Assembly (NCBI RefSeq): GCF_026151205.1
Contig: NC_087080.1
Span: 1,351,879 to 1,415,878, forward strand
Direction: 5' to 3'
DNA length: 64,000 bases
From: Bolinopsis microptera
Lineage: Eukaryota > Ctenophora > Tentaculata > Lobata > Bolinopsidae
The position numbers and the translations under genes were made by a program. Below, one piece after another: positions 21,258 to 32,976 of this stretch (position 1 is its first letter; every line of letters starts with the position of its first letter). The notes under the pieces are model-generated. The model saw nothing but the letters and a program-made list of their open reading frames with translations, ran no database searches and had not been told where the DNA came from.

Positions 21258-24200
21258 AAGAGACTCCAGATTTTAGAAGCATCCACCCTGCCAGCAGTAT
21301 ATCCGATGACCCCGCGGGGACTTACGATAACAGCTGATAATTTGTATCTGAAGTTGATGAGGAACAAACCAAGACTGAGCCTAGTCCAGTAATCCAGAGA
21401 CACTGGAAACCCTCTGTGACTGGATGAGGACGACATGTCAGCGCCCTGAGGTCCCCGAGGTATCAGCGGTCTGACCAACCTCTGATCCTCCTAGGAGATC
21501 TGAACAAGACCCCCAACTTTGTGCTCCCTGCCATGGAGTTACTTCTCTGGACTGGCATTTCTAAAACTTTAAACGGAACAAAAGTCTAGAAACGATCACT
21601 CGAGTTCGGATCCTGGAACCCCGAGGCAGACTCCGGGTACGCACGTGCAGTGCTCCGACTCACGCCCTTAACATGAGCACGACCTCGGTAAGGAGGTGAT
21701 GAGGGCCGTGTTTGGGATTGAGGCAGGCAGGCTTTAGATGTGGGGTTAATAGAAGCATTTAGAAGTTCTAGAAGTTCTAGAAGGTTCTAAAGGTTCTAGA
21801 CGGTTCTGAGTAATTGAGCATGGCTGCGCGCATCATGTACTCTGTTTTTTAGGATAATGTGTCATCGTGTTGATTGAAAGGTTGAAAATCAGTAAAATTG
21901 ACGATTGTACAAATCGTCCGATACAAGATGCTAATGATAATAAATTGAAAAGGTATACTTACCCTGTATCTAAGAGTTGGACGAAATCTTTCTATTGAAC
22001 ACATAGGCAATCACGCGTAATTTTTTCGGCTGGTTTTTTTAAATTTTCAATTCAACCAACGATGGCACAAATGCATTTAAAGTTAAACAATGATTTTTGG
22101 GTCACTTGTAGAACTTGGCTGTGACATTGAATGTTTGGCAGGATGATCACTTATCTGAGAAGTAACACGTGTAGAAGGTGTTTTACCTTTTAAAGTAGCA
22201 ATAGAATATCATGCAGCCAGCAATGATTTATGTAGAAAATCATTTTAATTTGGATCTGATTCTTATGCCTGATTTCCCAAACCTAGCAATGAATATTTTG
22301 CCTACGTTGCTTGCACTTGTATAAAGTCTGTTGAAGCATTAGTACGGCGTTGCCTGCGACATGCTAACCACACCATACTAGAAAGCTTGCTTTAAAATTA
22401 ATTACATAAGAACCTGATTCTTACGGATTCTTAATTATAATTACTAAGCTGCGAAGCGGAAACAACACGTTAGTATTTAAAGATTGCTTTAACTGCCGTG
22501 ATTTGCCCGAAGTGACTTGTTTGAAAATCTATCAACTGCTGATTTGGAAATGTATTCTGGCTTCGTTTTTTTCTGCTGCTATACACACCGCAAGTTTTTT
22601 ATTTATTCTGGTTTACCTCTGCATTCTAATTCTTGCCCAACATTTTTCGCTGATTTTGACTTTTGCTTCGATCTTATTTCTGCGCCCCTGTTATCTTTCC
22701 GACAGTGGATTTGAAAGTCTAATAATGCATAATATGGTGTAGTAACAGTTTGTTTTTACTCATTCGTTGAAGCTGATTTTAAAACTCCATCTAGAATATT
22801 ATGCTGAATTTAACTGATCAAACTTTAAAACCTGTGTTTTTGGTTTAATCCACTGTTCTATTATATAGGACTATATTGCGTTATCACTTCATACAAAATA
22901 TGGATGTCATATATTATGTAGGTGGTAAAAGTAATCTCTTTGGAATGGTTTACTGTGTCCAGCAATGCTGGTCAAATAACCGTCCTGATAAGGTAAATAA
23001 ACACAAAAACACTTAAATAAAAAACAAAAAAGACGGTTTTTCCGAATTTTCTGATGGCTTATACCTTGCGTGAAAGAGTATGTCATCCAAGGGCGGTGGG
23101 TTTTCTCAAAATCATCAGAACTTAAACAACATGGTTATTAACCACGTACCATTATTAGACAGGACGTGTTAGTTGCAAGTACCGAGCAATAACACCTCTC
23201 CCATGTCATGATATTTATGCTTTATTTCCTCCAAGATATTACTAATTTTAGGAGCTTCTTTGAATTGGCTAGAACATTAAACAGGAGCCCCGGTTATATA
23301 TTGACCGATATATTTTCAAGCATTAATTTATTTTTTTAGCTCAGTATTCTTGATAGCCTTTCTGGATGACTAAGTTCAAACACTGCTGATATAAATTATC
23401 TTAAAGCGGTGTCCATTAAATTTCAATTTATTATGATTATTATATAAGAAGAGTCCGTCTCAGAAGTTCTGAACTCACTATTAAGTATTGGAGCGTCTTA
23501 AAACTTGGTTTTAAAGGGAAATTATAGTTTTGTTGGAATTTAATCTTCATCCAGTTTTATTTTATTTGTTGCGGTATAATGGATTATAATTCAGACTTTC
23601 AAGTTTGGTGGGATAAACAAATGATATCAACAATGTAGAGTAAGATATAAATCGACTAATAGGTATATATTTAATAACACAAACCTGACTTAAAATGATT
23701 ACTTTTTTAATTATTTGGATATTCAATATTATAAATAATAAATCAACGTTTACATGTCAGGCCATGGCAAAATTACAATGACATATTTTATATACTAATT
23801 GATAAATGGTACTGCAATATAAGTTTGCTTAATGTTTTGGCCGGATGAAAACTATAACTAAAAGAGAAAAAAAAAACTGATTTCACATAAATAATCAATT
23901 CGGCTGAACCAACACATAGCAAGAGCCACATTAATGTATGGGCCGTTCTAACAAAATTGAATGCAAACAATAACAAGAAATCAACATATCAGTAAATAAT
24001 CATAAGCATTTTGTTTCTTACAATTCCGTCACAACTGACATATAGAAGAAAAAAAGAAGAAGACAAGCGGAGAGGATATTGGACGGACAGAATAGTAACC
24101 AACAAAAACACATTCTGAACTCATAAGAACTGATGAGCTAATCAGCCAGACTGTATCGGCAGCCCAGAGGTTACTTGATCGTTTTGGCCCTTAAAGTAGA

Positions 24201-24357
24201 AATCCGCTCTGACTGCCGATACATACTGTAGACTATTACCATTTCAGCATAAACAATGGAAGTAAGTTTTATATAACAATGGAAGTAATTTTTTTAAATA
24301 CACTAATTACATATCTTAGTCGCAAAAGTCTTATGAAAGTCTTAAGGCAATCACCTT
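21258..24357. other. AT-rich non-coding DNA
   Basis: About 3 kb with no frame I can support. The first ~85 bases still read as protein in the -1 frame of the preceding gene. The sequence 21755-21800 has a small TTCTAGAAGG repeat. An imperfect inverted repeat (TGTATCGGCAG...CTGCCGATACATA) lies at about 24145-24225. The hydrophobic frame at 22503-22742 lacks a recognisable domain and was not called. Confidence 0.5.
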
Positions 24358-24452
24358 TCAAAGTCTTTCTCTAACTACGGTGTAGGCGAATGGAGTGTCT
24401 CGATCTTTAACTAACAGTTGGCCGTCAACGAATGGTGGAGGAAGTCCTGGGT
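24358..24452 (-). CDS. Probable terminal exon of an unidentified gene
   Basis: On the minus strand a good 3' splice site (TATTGTTTTCAG) is followed by about 31 codons ending in TGA: PGLPPPFVDGQLLVKDRDT, then PFAYTVVRERL. The composition is protein-like and compact. I do not recognise the protein. No convincing upstream exon is visible between 24453 and the retrotransposon region at 26.3 kb, so the exon may belong to a long-intron gene or be an orphan relic. Confidence 0.4.
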
Positions 24453-26039
24453 CTGAAAACAATATCTTAAAACCAATTTAATAACGTAACGAATTGAAAA
24501 CTACTTGTAAATTGGCAAACGTGTAAATATAGTTACAAAAATGAATGTCAAGTCTTGCTCTATGATACAACATTTATCAATTCATATGTCTGGTCTTCGA
24601 CCTCCTTTCCGCATTCAACGCTTCAACTTAAGGGGGGGGTTCACCCTGATATTGTTGTGAAACTTGGTTTCGAGATAGCAGTTGACCACTAACTATAGAC
24701 CTAGTGACCGAACTTTTGAGGGGGTCCCGGACCCAACCGCAAACGGTGCCCGCGGGGCCAGCCACGCCCTATTTTAGTTTTTCCCCCCTCCCCCCCCCCC
24801 AACCAAATTAGGCCCAATTTAGCCAAATACCCTGAACATGCCAAATCCAGATTTTAGGTAATCTACCTTGTAGGCTAGTGATTCCCTGAACTCGTATATG
24901 AATTTTCATCAAGATGGACAAAAAATGACTGAGTTATGAGCACAACCAAGGACCCTATTTGGGCATACGCACCAAATTTTGATCGAGTTTGGCCCATAAA
25001 TTGGTCAAATATCCAATATTTTTGAATGAAACTACTTAATATGGAAGGTAGTCCTATACTACCACATAACTTTTATTTTATGCCACCCTTACCTACTTTA
25101 TTTTATTCTTATGAATCATGTATATTGTAGGTGCATGACAGGCGCAATCTGAGCTGACCACAATTCCGAGTTTAAAGAACGGCCCTTTGTTTCCGAGGTT
25201 CGATTTTTAAGCCCCTCGTCACAACAGCTACAATCGCTTACTACTGGACGATCATAAAGACCAGGTCGCGTAAGCTTTTGTAGGCCCGACTGTACATTGA
25301 GCCAGTTACGCAATCGTTTAAATTAAGAATATTTACGCATATGTGAAACCACCTAGACAAGGGACCCAGTCTGTACCGAGGATGCACCGGAGGGGATTGG
25401 CACTCCTGGGTGCCACCTGACGGTCCTGGCCAATAGAGTGGACTTAGCTGTCACAACTGGAACTTTTTTTCGCTTGCTTGCAGTACACATAAGTATATCG
25501 TATCTCCTAAATGATTATATTTCCATAATACATGGGTAATTTTCACTTTGTGGGGTTCAAAAAGATAAGATACTAGCTAGGTGTGGACTGTCGTCCCCTT
25601 ACCACCCTGTTTCACTTGCCTGGTGACGTATTTCCAGTCCTGGGGGTGACCAACTCCAGGTAGTGAACACCAGGTAGCCCGAAAACACAGCCGACTAGAG
25701 GGTACCAAGGCAGTGTGTTAATTCACATTTCGTTAGACACGGGGTCTTCAGTTACTCTCCATCAGTGTTGTAATATGATTTAGCGTGTTCTTAGATCCTC
25801 CTATACTGTTACACTCCACCTGGGATTAGGATAATTATTATTATAAAGGACTCCATTTTCCCAAATTGGAATATATATCTACTACTCTATGCAGACGTTG
25901 TAACTGAACTAACCGTCTCGGCTGACGAAGGAGAATCAATTATTCTTGGCGCCCGATCAAGCTGGTACCGACAATAGCAAGTAACAACACGGTATTAGCA
26001 GGAATCCTCGTAGATATGTGACATTAATTGAGAATAAGG
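24453..26039. other. Non-coding DNA with degraded repeats
   Basis: No gene is recognised. 24630-24810 holds a G-run, a GC-rich segment (GGTGCCCGCGGGGCCAGCC) and a C-run (24783-24800). 24850-25010 resembles generic diverged repeats (ATCAAGATGGACAAAAAATG, ACTGAGTTATGAGC) also found in style near 37.4-38.0 kb. The minus-strand frame 25116-25313 has no domain. Confidence 0.45.
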
Positions 26040-26315
26040 AACTACGATGTTGTACGTCACAACATGGCCTGATGACGTCACAACATGGCCTGATGACGTC
26101 ACAACATGGCCTGATGACGTCACAACATAGCTCACTGTACAACTCCTCGTAGATATGTGACATTAATTGAGAATAAGGAACTACGATGTTGTACGTCACA
26201 ACATGGCCTGATGACGTCACAACATGGCCTGGTGACGTCACAACATAGCTCACTGTACAACTCCTCGTAGATATGTGACATTAATTGAGAATAAGGAACT
26301 ACGATGTTCAACTAT
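26040..26315. repeat. Two-level tandem repeat with CRE-like TGACGTCA palindromes
   Basis: A ~120-bp unit (CTCGTAGATATGTGACATT, then ATTGAGAATAAGGAACTACG) occurs nearly three times. Inside it a 21-bp unit (TGATGACGTCACAACATGGCC) repeats four times in the first copy and two to three in the second. TGACGTCA is the canonical CREB/ATF site, giving about five to six palindromes within 200 bases. Confidence 0.9.
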
Positions 26316-26339
26316 AGACTGAAGGATATCTGTAAATCC

Positions 26340-26735
26340 AAACTCTTAAAGAGTCTAAATTGCTCATAGAGGCTTGTGAGTCAGTACTACTCTACGGATC
26401 AGAAACCTGGACACTGACAAAGGCTCAAGAGAAACGTTTGGACGGGACATACACAAAGATGCTGCGTATGGTGCTGGGTATCTCATGGAAGGACAAGGTC
26501 TGTCAAACAAGTTAGGAAACTGGAAATTAAAATTGGTGGGACACTGCATCAGACGTCCTGAGCTACTTATCGGTGATTTGGTCTTATGGGAACCTATGCA
26601 TGATAGAGAACAGCAAGGCCGACCAATACAAAGCTACTTGTATATGTCACTGAAGGATGTTCATGGGACTAACTCTAAAGAGGAACTGCGAACCCTGATA
26701 CGGGACAAGGATATATGGAGGGGGTTGTCTGAAGT
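26340..26735 (+). pseudogene. 3' fragment of a non-LTR retrotransposon, frameshifted
   Basis: The reading begins LIEACESVLLYGSETWTLTK and continues KRLDGTYTKMLRMVLGISW. The frame then breaks at about 26485-26510 and resumes as LKLVGHCIRRPELLIGDLV, then NSKEELRTLIRDKDIWRGLS. These are standard tail motifs of invertebrate LINE reverse-transcriptase proteins (RTE/CR1-like). No catalytic RT core is present. It abuts the Penelope-like element and is a relic. Confidence 0.75.
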
Positions 26736-26759
26736 AGATCGGACTTTGTTCCGACATAA

Positions 26760-28393
26760 TATGTATATATATACCACTAAACTACAGAAAGTCCTCAAGA
26801 AACTACACACCGACAAGAAGATCACGACCGACCTATACCACAAGATGCGCAACCTACATCCTAGATGGCCTCAACTTTACAGACAACCTAAGATACACAA
26901 ACCCGGCGCACCTATCCGTCCCGTAGTAAGCTTCTACAACACCCCCCTACAAGCCCTCCACAAAGTCCTCGCTTCTTTTCTCAAACCCCTAGCCCAGAAC
27001 CCCTTACGCCTCAAAGACTCTTCCGACTTCAAACACCGCTTCGACTCCTCTCTCAATCCATCCTTCCACTACCACGCCTCCTTAGACGTCCAATCCTTGT
27101 ACACCTCCTGTGACATGCGCCTAGTAGCCCTCAAAACTGTCATCTCCTCCTTTGAACAGAACCCCTCTCGTCTTCCCCTCAATGTCACCACCACCACCAT
27201 AGGCTCCCTTATCAACTTTTGCCTTGACAACTCATACCTTGAATTCAACTGCTCCTTCTACTCCCAAGACGAAGGTGGTACAATGGGATCCCCCCTCATT
27301 GTTGAACTAGCTGAAATCCGCCTTGCTGAAATCGAGACCTTAGATTTATCCTCATGTCCTGACCCTCCGAACACTTACTCCCATTTTTTTGACGACGGCC
27401 TTGGATCTTTCAGAGACAGAAACCACGCAGAATCCTTCCTTACATTCCTTAACTCCCTTAGCTGAAGACCTCAACTTTACCCAAGAACATCCCTCTACAG
27501 ACGGAACTATACCCTTCCTTGACGTTCTCATCCACCCTGACAAATCCACATCAGTCTACAGAAAACCCACCCACACCAACCTCTACACCAAGTACTCCTC
27601 CTGCACCACCAACTCATCTAAGAACGCAGTCATCCGATCACTGACCAGAAGAGCCCACAACATCTGCTCACCCCAACACCTTGACGACGAATTCCAGACA
27701 GTACGACACGTTTGCCTCCAGAACGGCTTCCCTCCTCACCGCATCACTACCATCATGGACGAAGTACAACGGAAATTCACCAACCCCTCTCGCCACTAAT
27801 CCCTAGCCTCATTCAACTGACAGACCCGTGAACATGCCCTTAGTGTTTCTCTTCCTTTCCATCCCTCCCTATCGAAACCCATCTCCAAGATACTCGGACA
27901 ACACGACATCAAAGTCACCCACTCCTCTGCTACCTCCCTCCGCAACCTCCTCACCAAAACGAAGACCACACCCCCTACTCACCTCACTCCCAACACCATC
28001 TACGAAATTTCCTGCTCACAGTGTCCCTCCAAATACGCCGGACAGACCTACAGACCCTTGGTCCACCGCATGAAAGAACACGAACGATGTTACAGACTCA
28101 ACAACGCCATCGACGAATCCACAGACAGAATCAAATCAGCCCCTGCACATCATGCCCTGACCACCGGCCACACCATCTCCTGGAACAACATCGAAGTCCT
28201 CAAATCCCTCACCTCACGCTCCCAACTTGACCTCACAGAACATGCAGCTATACAAATACGACAACCAGCCATGAACAGAACAGACCGCGCACCCAAATGT
28301 AGTTCTCTCTGGGACCCCATTCTTCCTAAAATTGCCAAATCCTTAAAGTCCAGACCATCTGGCATTTCCTTCTCAACCTCAACAGAAGACTAA
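26760..28393 (+). pseudogene. Penelope-like retroelement: reverse transcriptase plus GIY-YIG endonuclease, with two frame breaks
   Basis: The first segment (to about 27460) shows the Penelope-type RT N-terminus (LYRQPKIHKPGAPIRPVVS), the conserved DVQSLYTS block, the GGTMGSPL block and a motif C reading YSHFFDDGLGSF, where Penelope elements normally have a YVDD-type motif. The frame shifts by one base at about 27460, continuing as EDLNFTQEHPSTDGTIPFLD to a stop at 27799. After a second shift the GIY-YIG region follows: IYEISCSQCPSKYAGQTYRP, then HRMKEHERC, ending at 28393. Penelope-like elements join these two domains to prime synthesis at their own nicks. Codon use is C-rich, unlike the AT-rich surroundings. 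The 5' end is missing or replaced by the adjacent LINE fragment. Two shifts and an altered motif C mean this copy is inactive. Confidence 0.88.
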
Positions 28394-28600
28394 ATTTTTA
28401 TTGACATTGTACTGTAATTTTCACTTTCTCACCCACACCCCTCCCACCCTCCATCCCTGACGCCACTCAATCACATATAAGCATTGTCCACCACATCACA
28501 TTCAGCTGACGACGATTAACACATGTTTATTGAAAGCTTCTACAAGTTAAATCATCGTATCTCTTATATGTTTCTAACCCAACTCCACTCAATTGTATAT
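28394..28600. other. Probable 3' untranslated end of the Penelope-like element
   Basis: Pyrimidine-rich sequence with the same C-rich composition as the element, up to about 28515. The motif CAGCTGACGACG lies close to where composition returns to AT-rich. The exact boundary is not defined. Confidence 0.4.
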
Positions 28601-30690
28601 AATATATATTTATATATGGGTTAATAAGACCTGCATAAGCCAGGGTAACGGCCCATAGCAGGGTAACCAGGATGGCCCAGTAGCCAAAAACTTGATTAAC
28701 TAGCAAAGATAAAAAGGTAACAATAGGTAATAAATAGCTAACAATACTATACCAGTATTTAAGATGCATAGTCCAGAAAGATCAAACTGGGTTGCCCCTT
28801 AGTCTTAGTTAGTCTTAGTTAGTCTTTTGAGAGAATCCATAGATGACTGCCGTATTCTTCTCTCTGTTTCCTTTCTTCTATGTGTTGTTGTAACCTAACT
28901 GTAACGTGGAGTTAAAGAAATGTCTTGTATGGTATACTATGGTCCTGAGAGGTAACACGTTAAAAGATTATCTTAAAGGGCGGTAGAGGTCAATGTAACA
29001 AATAGTACAGCAAGACAAAGGGAGCTTCATTACACGCTCTGAAGAAGGGGAGGGGAGTTCCGACATAGTAGTAGTAGTACTCTTATTATTCCTAGATCTA
29101 ACATGCTGAGATTAATAGAAAAAGTAATCTACCTCTAGAACGAACCTAACACGCATGATGGTTTTAGGAATGGTCATCTAGTTTAGGAGGAATCTTATCA
29201 ACAAAACTGCAACATGTATTCGTGTCTGGTTGAACCTGGATAGAAATTACTTATTACTAGCTGCATTGATTTAGATGAATGGAGGAAACTGGAATAGACA
29301 ATTGAAAACAATATTATTATAAATTCACCTGCATAAGCCAGGGGAACGGCCCATAGCAGGCTAACCAGGATGGCCCAGTACCCAAAAACCTGATTAACTA
29401 GCACGGATAAAAAGGTAACAATAGGTAAAAATAGATAACAATACTATACCAGTATAAAATGTATAGTTTAGAAAGATCAAACTGGGTTGCCCCTTCTGTT
29501 AGTCTTTTGAAAGAGTCCATAGATGACTGCCGTATTCTTCTCTCTGTTTCCTTTCTTCTATGTGTTGTTGTAACCTAACTGTAACGAGGAGTTAAAGAAA
29601 TGTATTGTATGGTATACTATGGTCCTCAGAGGTAACAAGTTAAAAGATTATCTTAAAGGGCTGTAGAGGTCAATGTAACAAATAGTAGAGCAAGACAAAG
29701 GGAGCTTCCTTACACGCTCTGAAGAAGGGGAGGGGAGTTCCGACATAGTAGTAGTAGTACTCTTATTATTCCTAGATCTAACATGCTGAGATTAATAGAA
29801 AAAGTAATCTACCTCTAGAACGAACCTAACACGCATGATGGTTTTAGGAATGGTCATCTAGTTTAGGAGGAATCTTATCAACAAAACTGCAACATGTATT
29901 CGTGTCTGGTTGAACCTGGATAGAAATTACTTATTACTAGCTGCATTGATTTAGATGAATGGAGGAAACTGGAATAGACAATTGAAAACAATATTATTAT
30001 AAATTCACCTGCATAAGCCAGGGGAACGGCCCATAGCAGGCTAACCAGGATGGCCCAGTACCCAAAAACCTGATTAACTAGCACGGATAAAAAGGTAACA
30101 ATAGGTAAAAATAGATAACAATACTATACCAGTATAAGATGCATAGTTCAGGAAGATCAAACTGGGTTGTTCCTTCTGTTAGTCTTTTGAGAGAATCCAT
30201 AGATGACTGCCGTATTCTTCTCTCTGTTTCCTTTCTTCTATGTGTTGTTGTAACCTAACTGTAACGAGGAGTTAAAGAAATGTCTTGTAAGGTATACTAT
30301 GGTCCTGAGAGGTAACAAATTAAAAGATTATCTTAAAGGGCTGTAGAGGTCAATGTAACAAATAGTAGAGCAAAACAAAGGGAGCTTCATTACACGCTCT
30401 GAAGAAGGGGAGGGGAGTTCCGACATAGTAGTAGTATAAGTAGTACTCTTATTATTCTTAGATCTAACATGCCGAGATTAATAGAAAAGTAATTTACCTC
30501 TAGAACGAACCTAACACGCATGATGGTCTTAGGAATGGTCATCTAGTTTAGGAGGAATCTTATCAACAAAACTGCAACATGTATTCGTGTCTGGTTGAAC
30601 CTGGATAGAAATTACTTATTACTAGCTGCGTTGATTTAGATGAATGGAGGAAGCTGGAATAGACAATCGAAAACAATATTATTATAAAAT
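28600..30690. repeat. ~680-bp tandem triplication with exon-like segments on the minus strand
   Basis: Three head-to-tail units start at about 28630, 29329 and 30009; units 2 and 3 are nearly identical with a 680-bp period. Each carries on the minus strand a hydrophobic stretch (NQVFGYWAILVSLLWAVPLA in units 2 and 3; ILVTLLWAVTLAYAG in unit 1) followed by a GT. Each also carries AG-ATG...GAG-GTAGAT bounding the 15 codons MTIPKTIMRVRFVLE, and LQQHIEERKQREEYGSHLW before a stop. A silent change (CCTAAAACC to CCTAAGACC) in the third copy of the 15-codon segment hints at coding constraint. In unit 1 the hydrophobic frame is longer (YSIVSYLLPIVTFLSLLVNQ). I cannot assemble a gene; these may be duplicated exons or a repeat family. 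Confidence 0.8.
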
Positions 30691-32735
30691 CACGTCTGAA
30701 CTCTTAATTTAGAAGCAAGACAGCTAAATTAAACGCTCACATCAAATTAAGAAAAGGAACTTACTGGATTACTACTATTAGCAAGCTTATCGAAACATAG
30801 CGTAGCTGGTCGAAACCGGCCTACTGGCCCCTGAGTACTGGAACAACCCTATCGGCTGTGCTGGCTTAGATTGCTCTATCTTCCGATCGTCATCCCCATA
30901 TATCGTCTCCGAATCTCACAGAGTCCTGTGTCTGCTGCTCATTATCTTTAAACTCTGCCGCTCATTATCCATTCTTACGATCCATAGACCACCGTCTGAG
31001 ACTGTGATTGGCCGATCTGCTATCAGGTGTTCTTCTGTGGTGTTCTGATTAGACACCTTTATGGAATGTCATCAACCTTGTCGAACTATCCCTTGGTTGA
31101 ACACAAAAAGCTTCATTTGTTAATTAAACGTAAGCTTCTTCTATAATTCGGATACACTTCTTATATAAATAATCTGCTAAACTTTAGGAGATGTATCTTA
31201 CACATAAAATCATTCAAGCACAGTCAATGACTGGAAATTTTTAGTAATTTTCATTACACCAAATAAACAAAATGCCTTTATGCAATTCATGTATGAACAA
31301 CGAATCTCAAACCACTAAAATTACTCCTTTTTACTAAAATAGCCAATTTTAAATATTACCGTGGCAGGAGGATATACAGGATGGAACTTAAAATTATTTT
31401 ATTTTTAATTGAACCTTATGAGCAACGGATATAGAACTTTCCTGTTTTCAGCACATCAAATTGAATTGAATGTGGTTTAGCTTAAGCAAGGGTCCAATTG
31501 TTATCTAAGAAAAACTTAGTTAATTTGTTCTCGATAAACAATGTTATTTTGTAATTTTACAAAAATAAAACAACGAATTCCAAAAAAAATGATCATCGAT
31601 AAATACGTAGTTTAAATATTTAAAGCCGATGAAAAGTAAGCAAATAAACTAAAACAGCTCCATCTAAATAGTGGTCCTGTTAGTGTTAGACTTTCTGTCG
31701 TGCACTCTTAAGTATTTCGAGGAATAAAGAATGTAAAACTTAATTAGTAAGACATTCAATTAACATAGTTTAACTCATCATTAGAGCATTAGTATTTAGT
31801 CTTGATATCAGTTTAATAAGTTGGTCAGGGACCGGCCTGATGTACCAGCAAATGTTTACCTACAAATATATATAATGATTATTATCTATTAAAAGTCAAA
31901 AACTCACACAAGATTAGATATTGTTGAAACTATCAAAATGTAGCTTATTTTAAAAAAACATAGCTGAGCACAGTTAAAGTTGCCTTTAGGATTGTAAAGC
32001 AGTCTTGATACCAGTTTAATTGGCATTCTGTCATGATGAAAGGTACAACTCTTCAAAAATGAATAAATCATAATTCAGAGCCCCATTATAGAATAAAACA
32101 TAGCAGATGATAATATTATAAACCCCTCCAGGTTAGAATAAGATTATGATTATCCCGGCTCCCGCTGTGAGTTTTGATGACGTGTATCACGTGACTACTA
32201 CGACGCGCATTGGTAAAAAATTTCTCGTGATCACCTATGGCTTAACGTAAGAACTATAAATACACTTGATCTACGTATCGGTTTAATTGCAGGCGCTGGC
32301 AAAATTCCAGCACACTGCTTACATAATTACGTGTACTCTTACATTACTTGGACCAGTTCCAGAATTTGTCTCGACGGTTACATTTGTCCGGTTAATTTTG
32401 TCGTAGCAAAATTGCCCTGTTTGATATAAGCCATGTATTATAGTCGTCTACTTTGATGAACTTCATGAAACGATATCATTATTAGCTCCACCTTTTATCG
32501 CTTGCCAGGCTTAACTCGACGCCCCTTATCAATATTCATTCAACGTTCTGACTGAGGAATAATGTTTAAATAGAACGCCAATTTCAAATGTCGTAGTATA
32601 CCTTAGTTTTATATATTTAGTAGTATAATATACTCCCCAATTCCATTTCATATTTTCCATACTGATCTCATATAGCTAGAATTAAGAGTAAAATGTCAAA
32701 TTTGTTGATCCTAGCACTAATCCGGAGGGGTTTAT
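30691..32735. other. AT-rich non-coding DNA
   Basis: No gene is recognised. A CACGTGAC E-box (about 32187) and a TATAAATA box (about 32255) lie upstream of nothing I can call on the plus strand. Confidence 0.5.
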
Positions 32736-32739
32736 AACA

Positions 32740-32914
32740 CATAACACCGGCACGCTTCAGTTATATTAAAATAACCCCTCGTGCTGAAGGCAAAGCACAT
32801 CGGGGTTATTTTCACAATAATCCCTCGTGCTTCGCTCTCGAAATTATTATCAATTTTTCCGGCCGCACGTCGCGGGAAAAATTGAAATTCAATCCCTGCG
32901 CATGCCGGGATTGA
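32740..32914. other. Chain of four to five consecutive hairpins
   Basis: Adjacent inverted repeats are 32741-32764 (short stem ATAAC), 32768-32812 (stem AAAATAACCCC), 32816-32848 (stem AATAAT), 32851-32884 (stem CAATTTTTCC) and 32889-32914 (stem TCAATCCC). Loops are CpG-rich and share CCTCGTGCT-type sequence with the palindrome block at 16.4 kb. There is almost no spacing between hairpins. It lies just downstream of the minus-strand receptor gene. Confidence 0.75.
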
Positions 32915-32976
32915 TCTTCTATCTTCTAACATGTACGACTACGAGTTACAGTATCAATTATCATAGAGTAAACACT

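Noticed and set aside
22503-22742. 79-codon hydrophobic frame that could be a membrane protein
   Set aside because: The hydrophobicity follows from T-rich DNA. There are no splice sites, homologous motif or promoter to support it.
25190-25230. tRNA B-box-like GAGGTTCGATTTTT
   Set aside because: There is no A-box at suitable distance and no cloverleaf could be drawn.
25116-25313. Minus-strand 65-codon frame
   Set aside because: There is no recognisable domain, no splice context, and the composition is that of surrounding diverged repeats.
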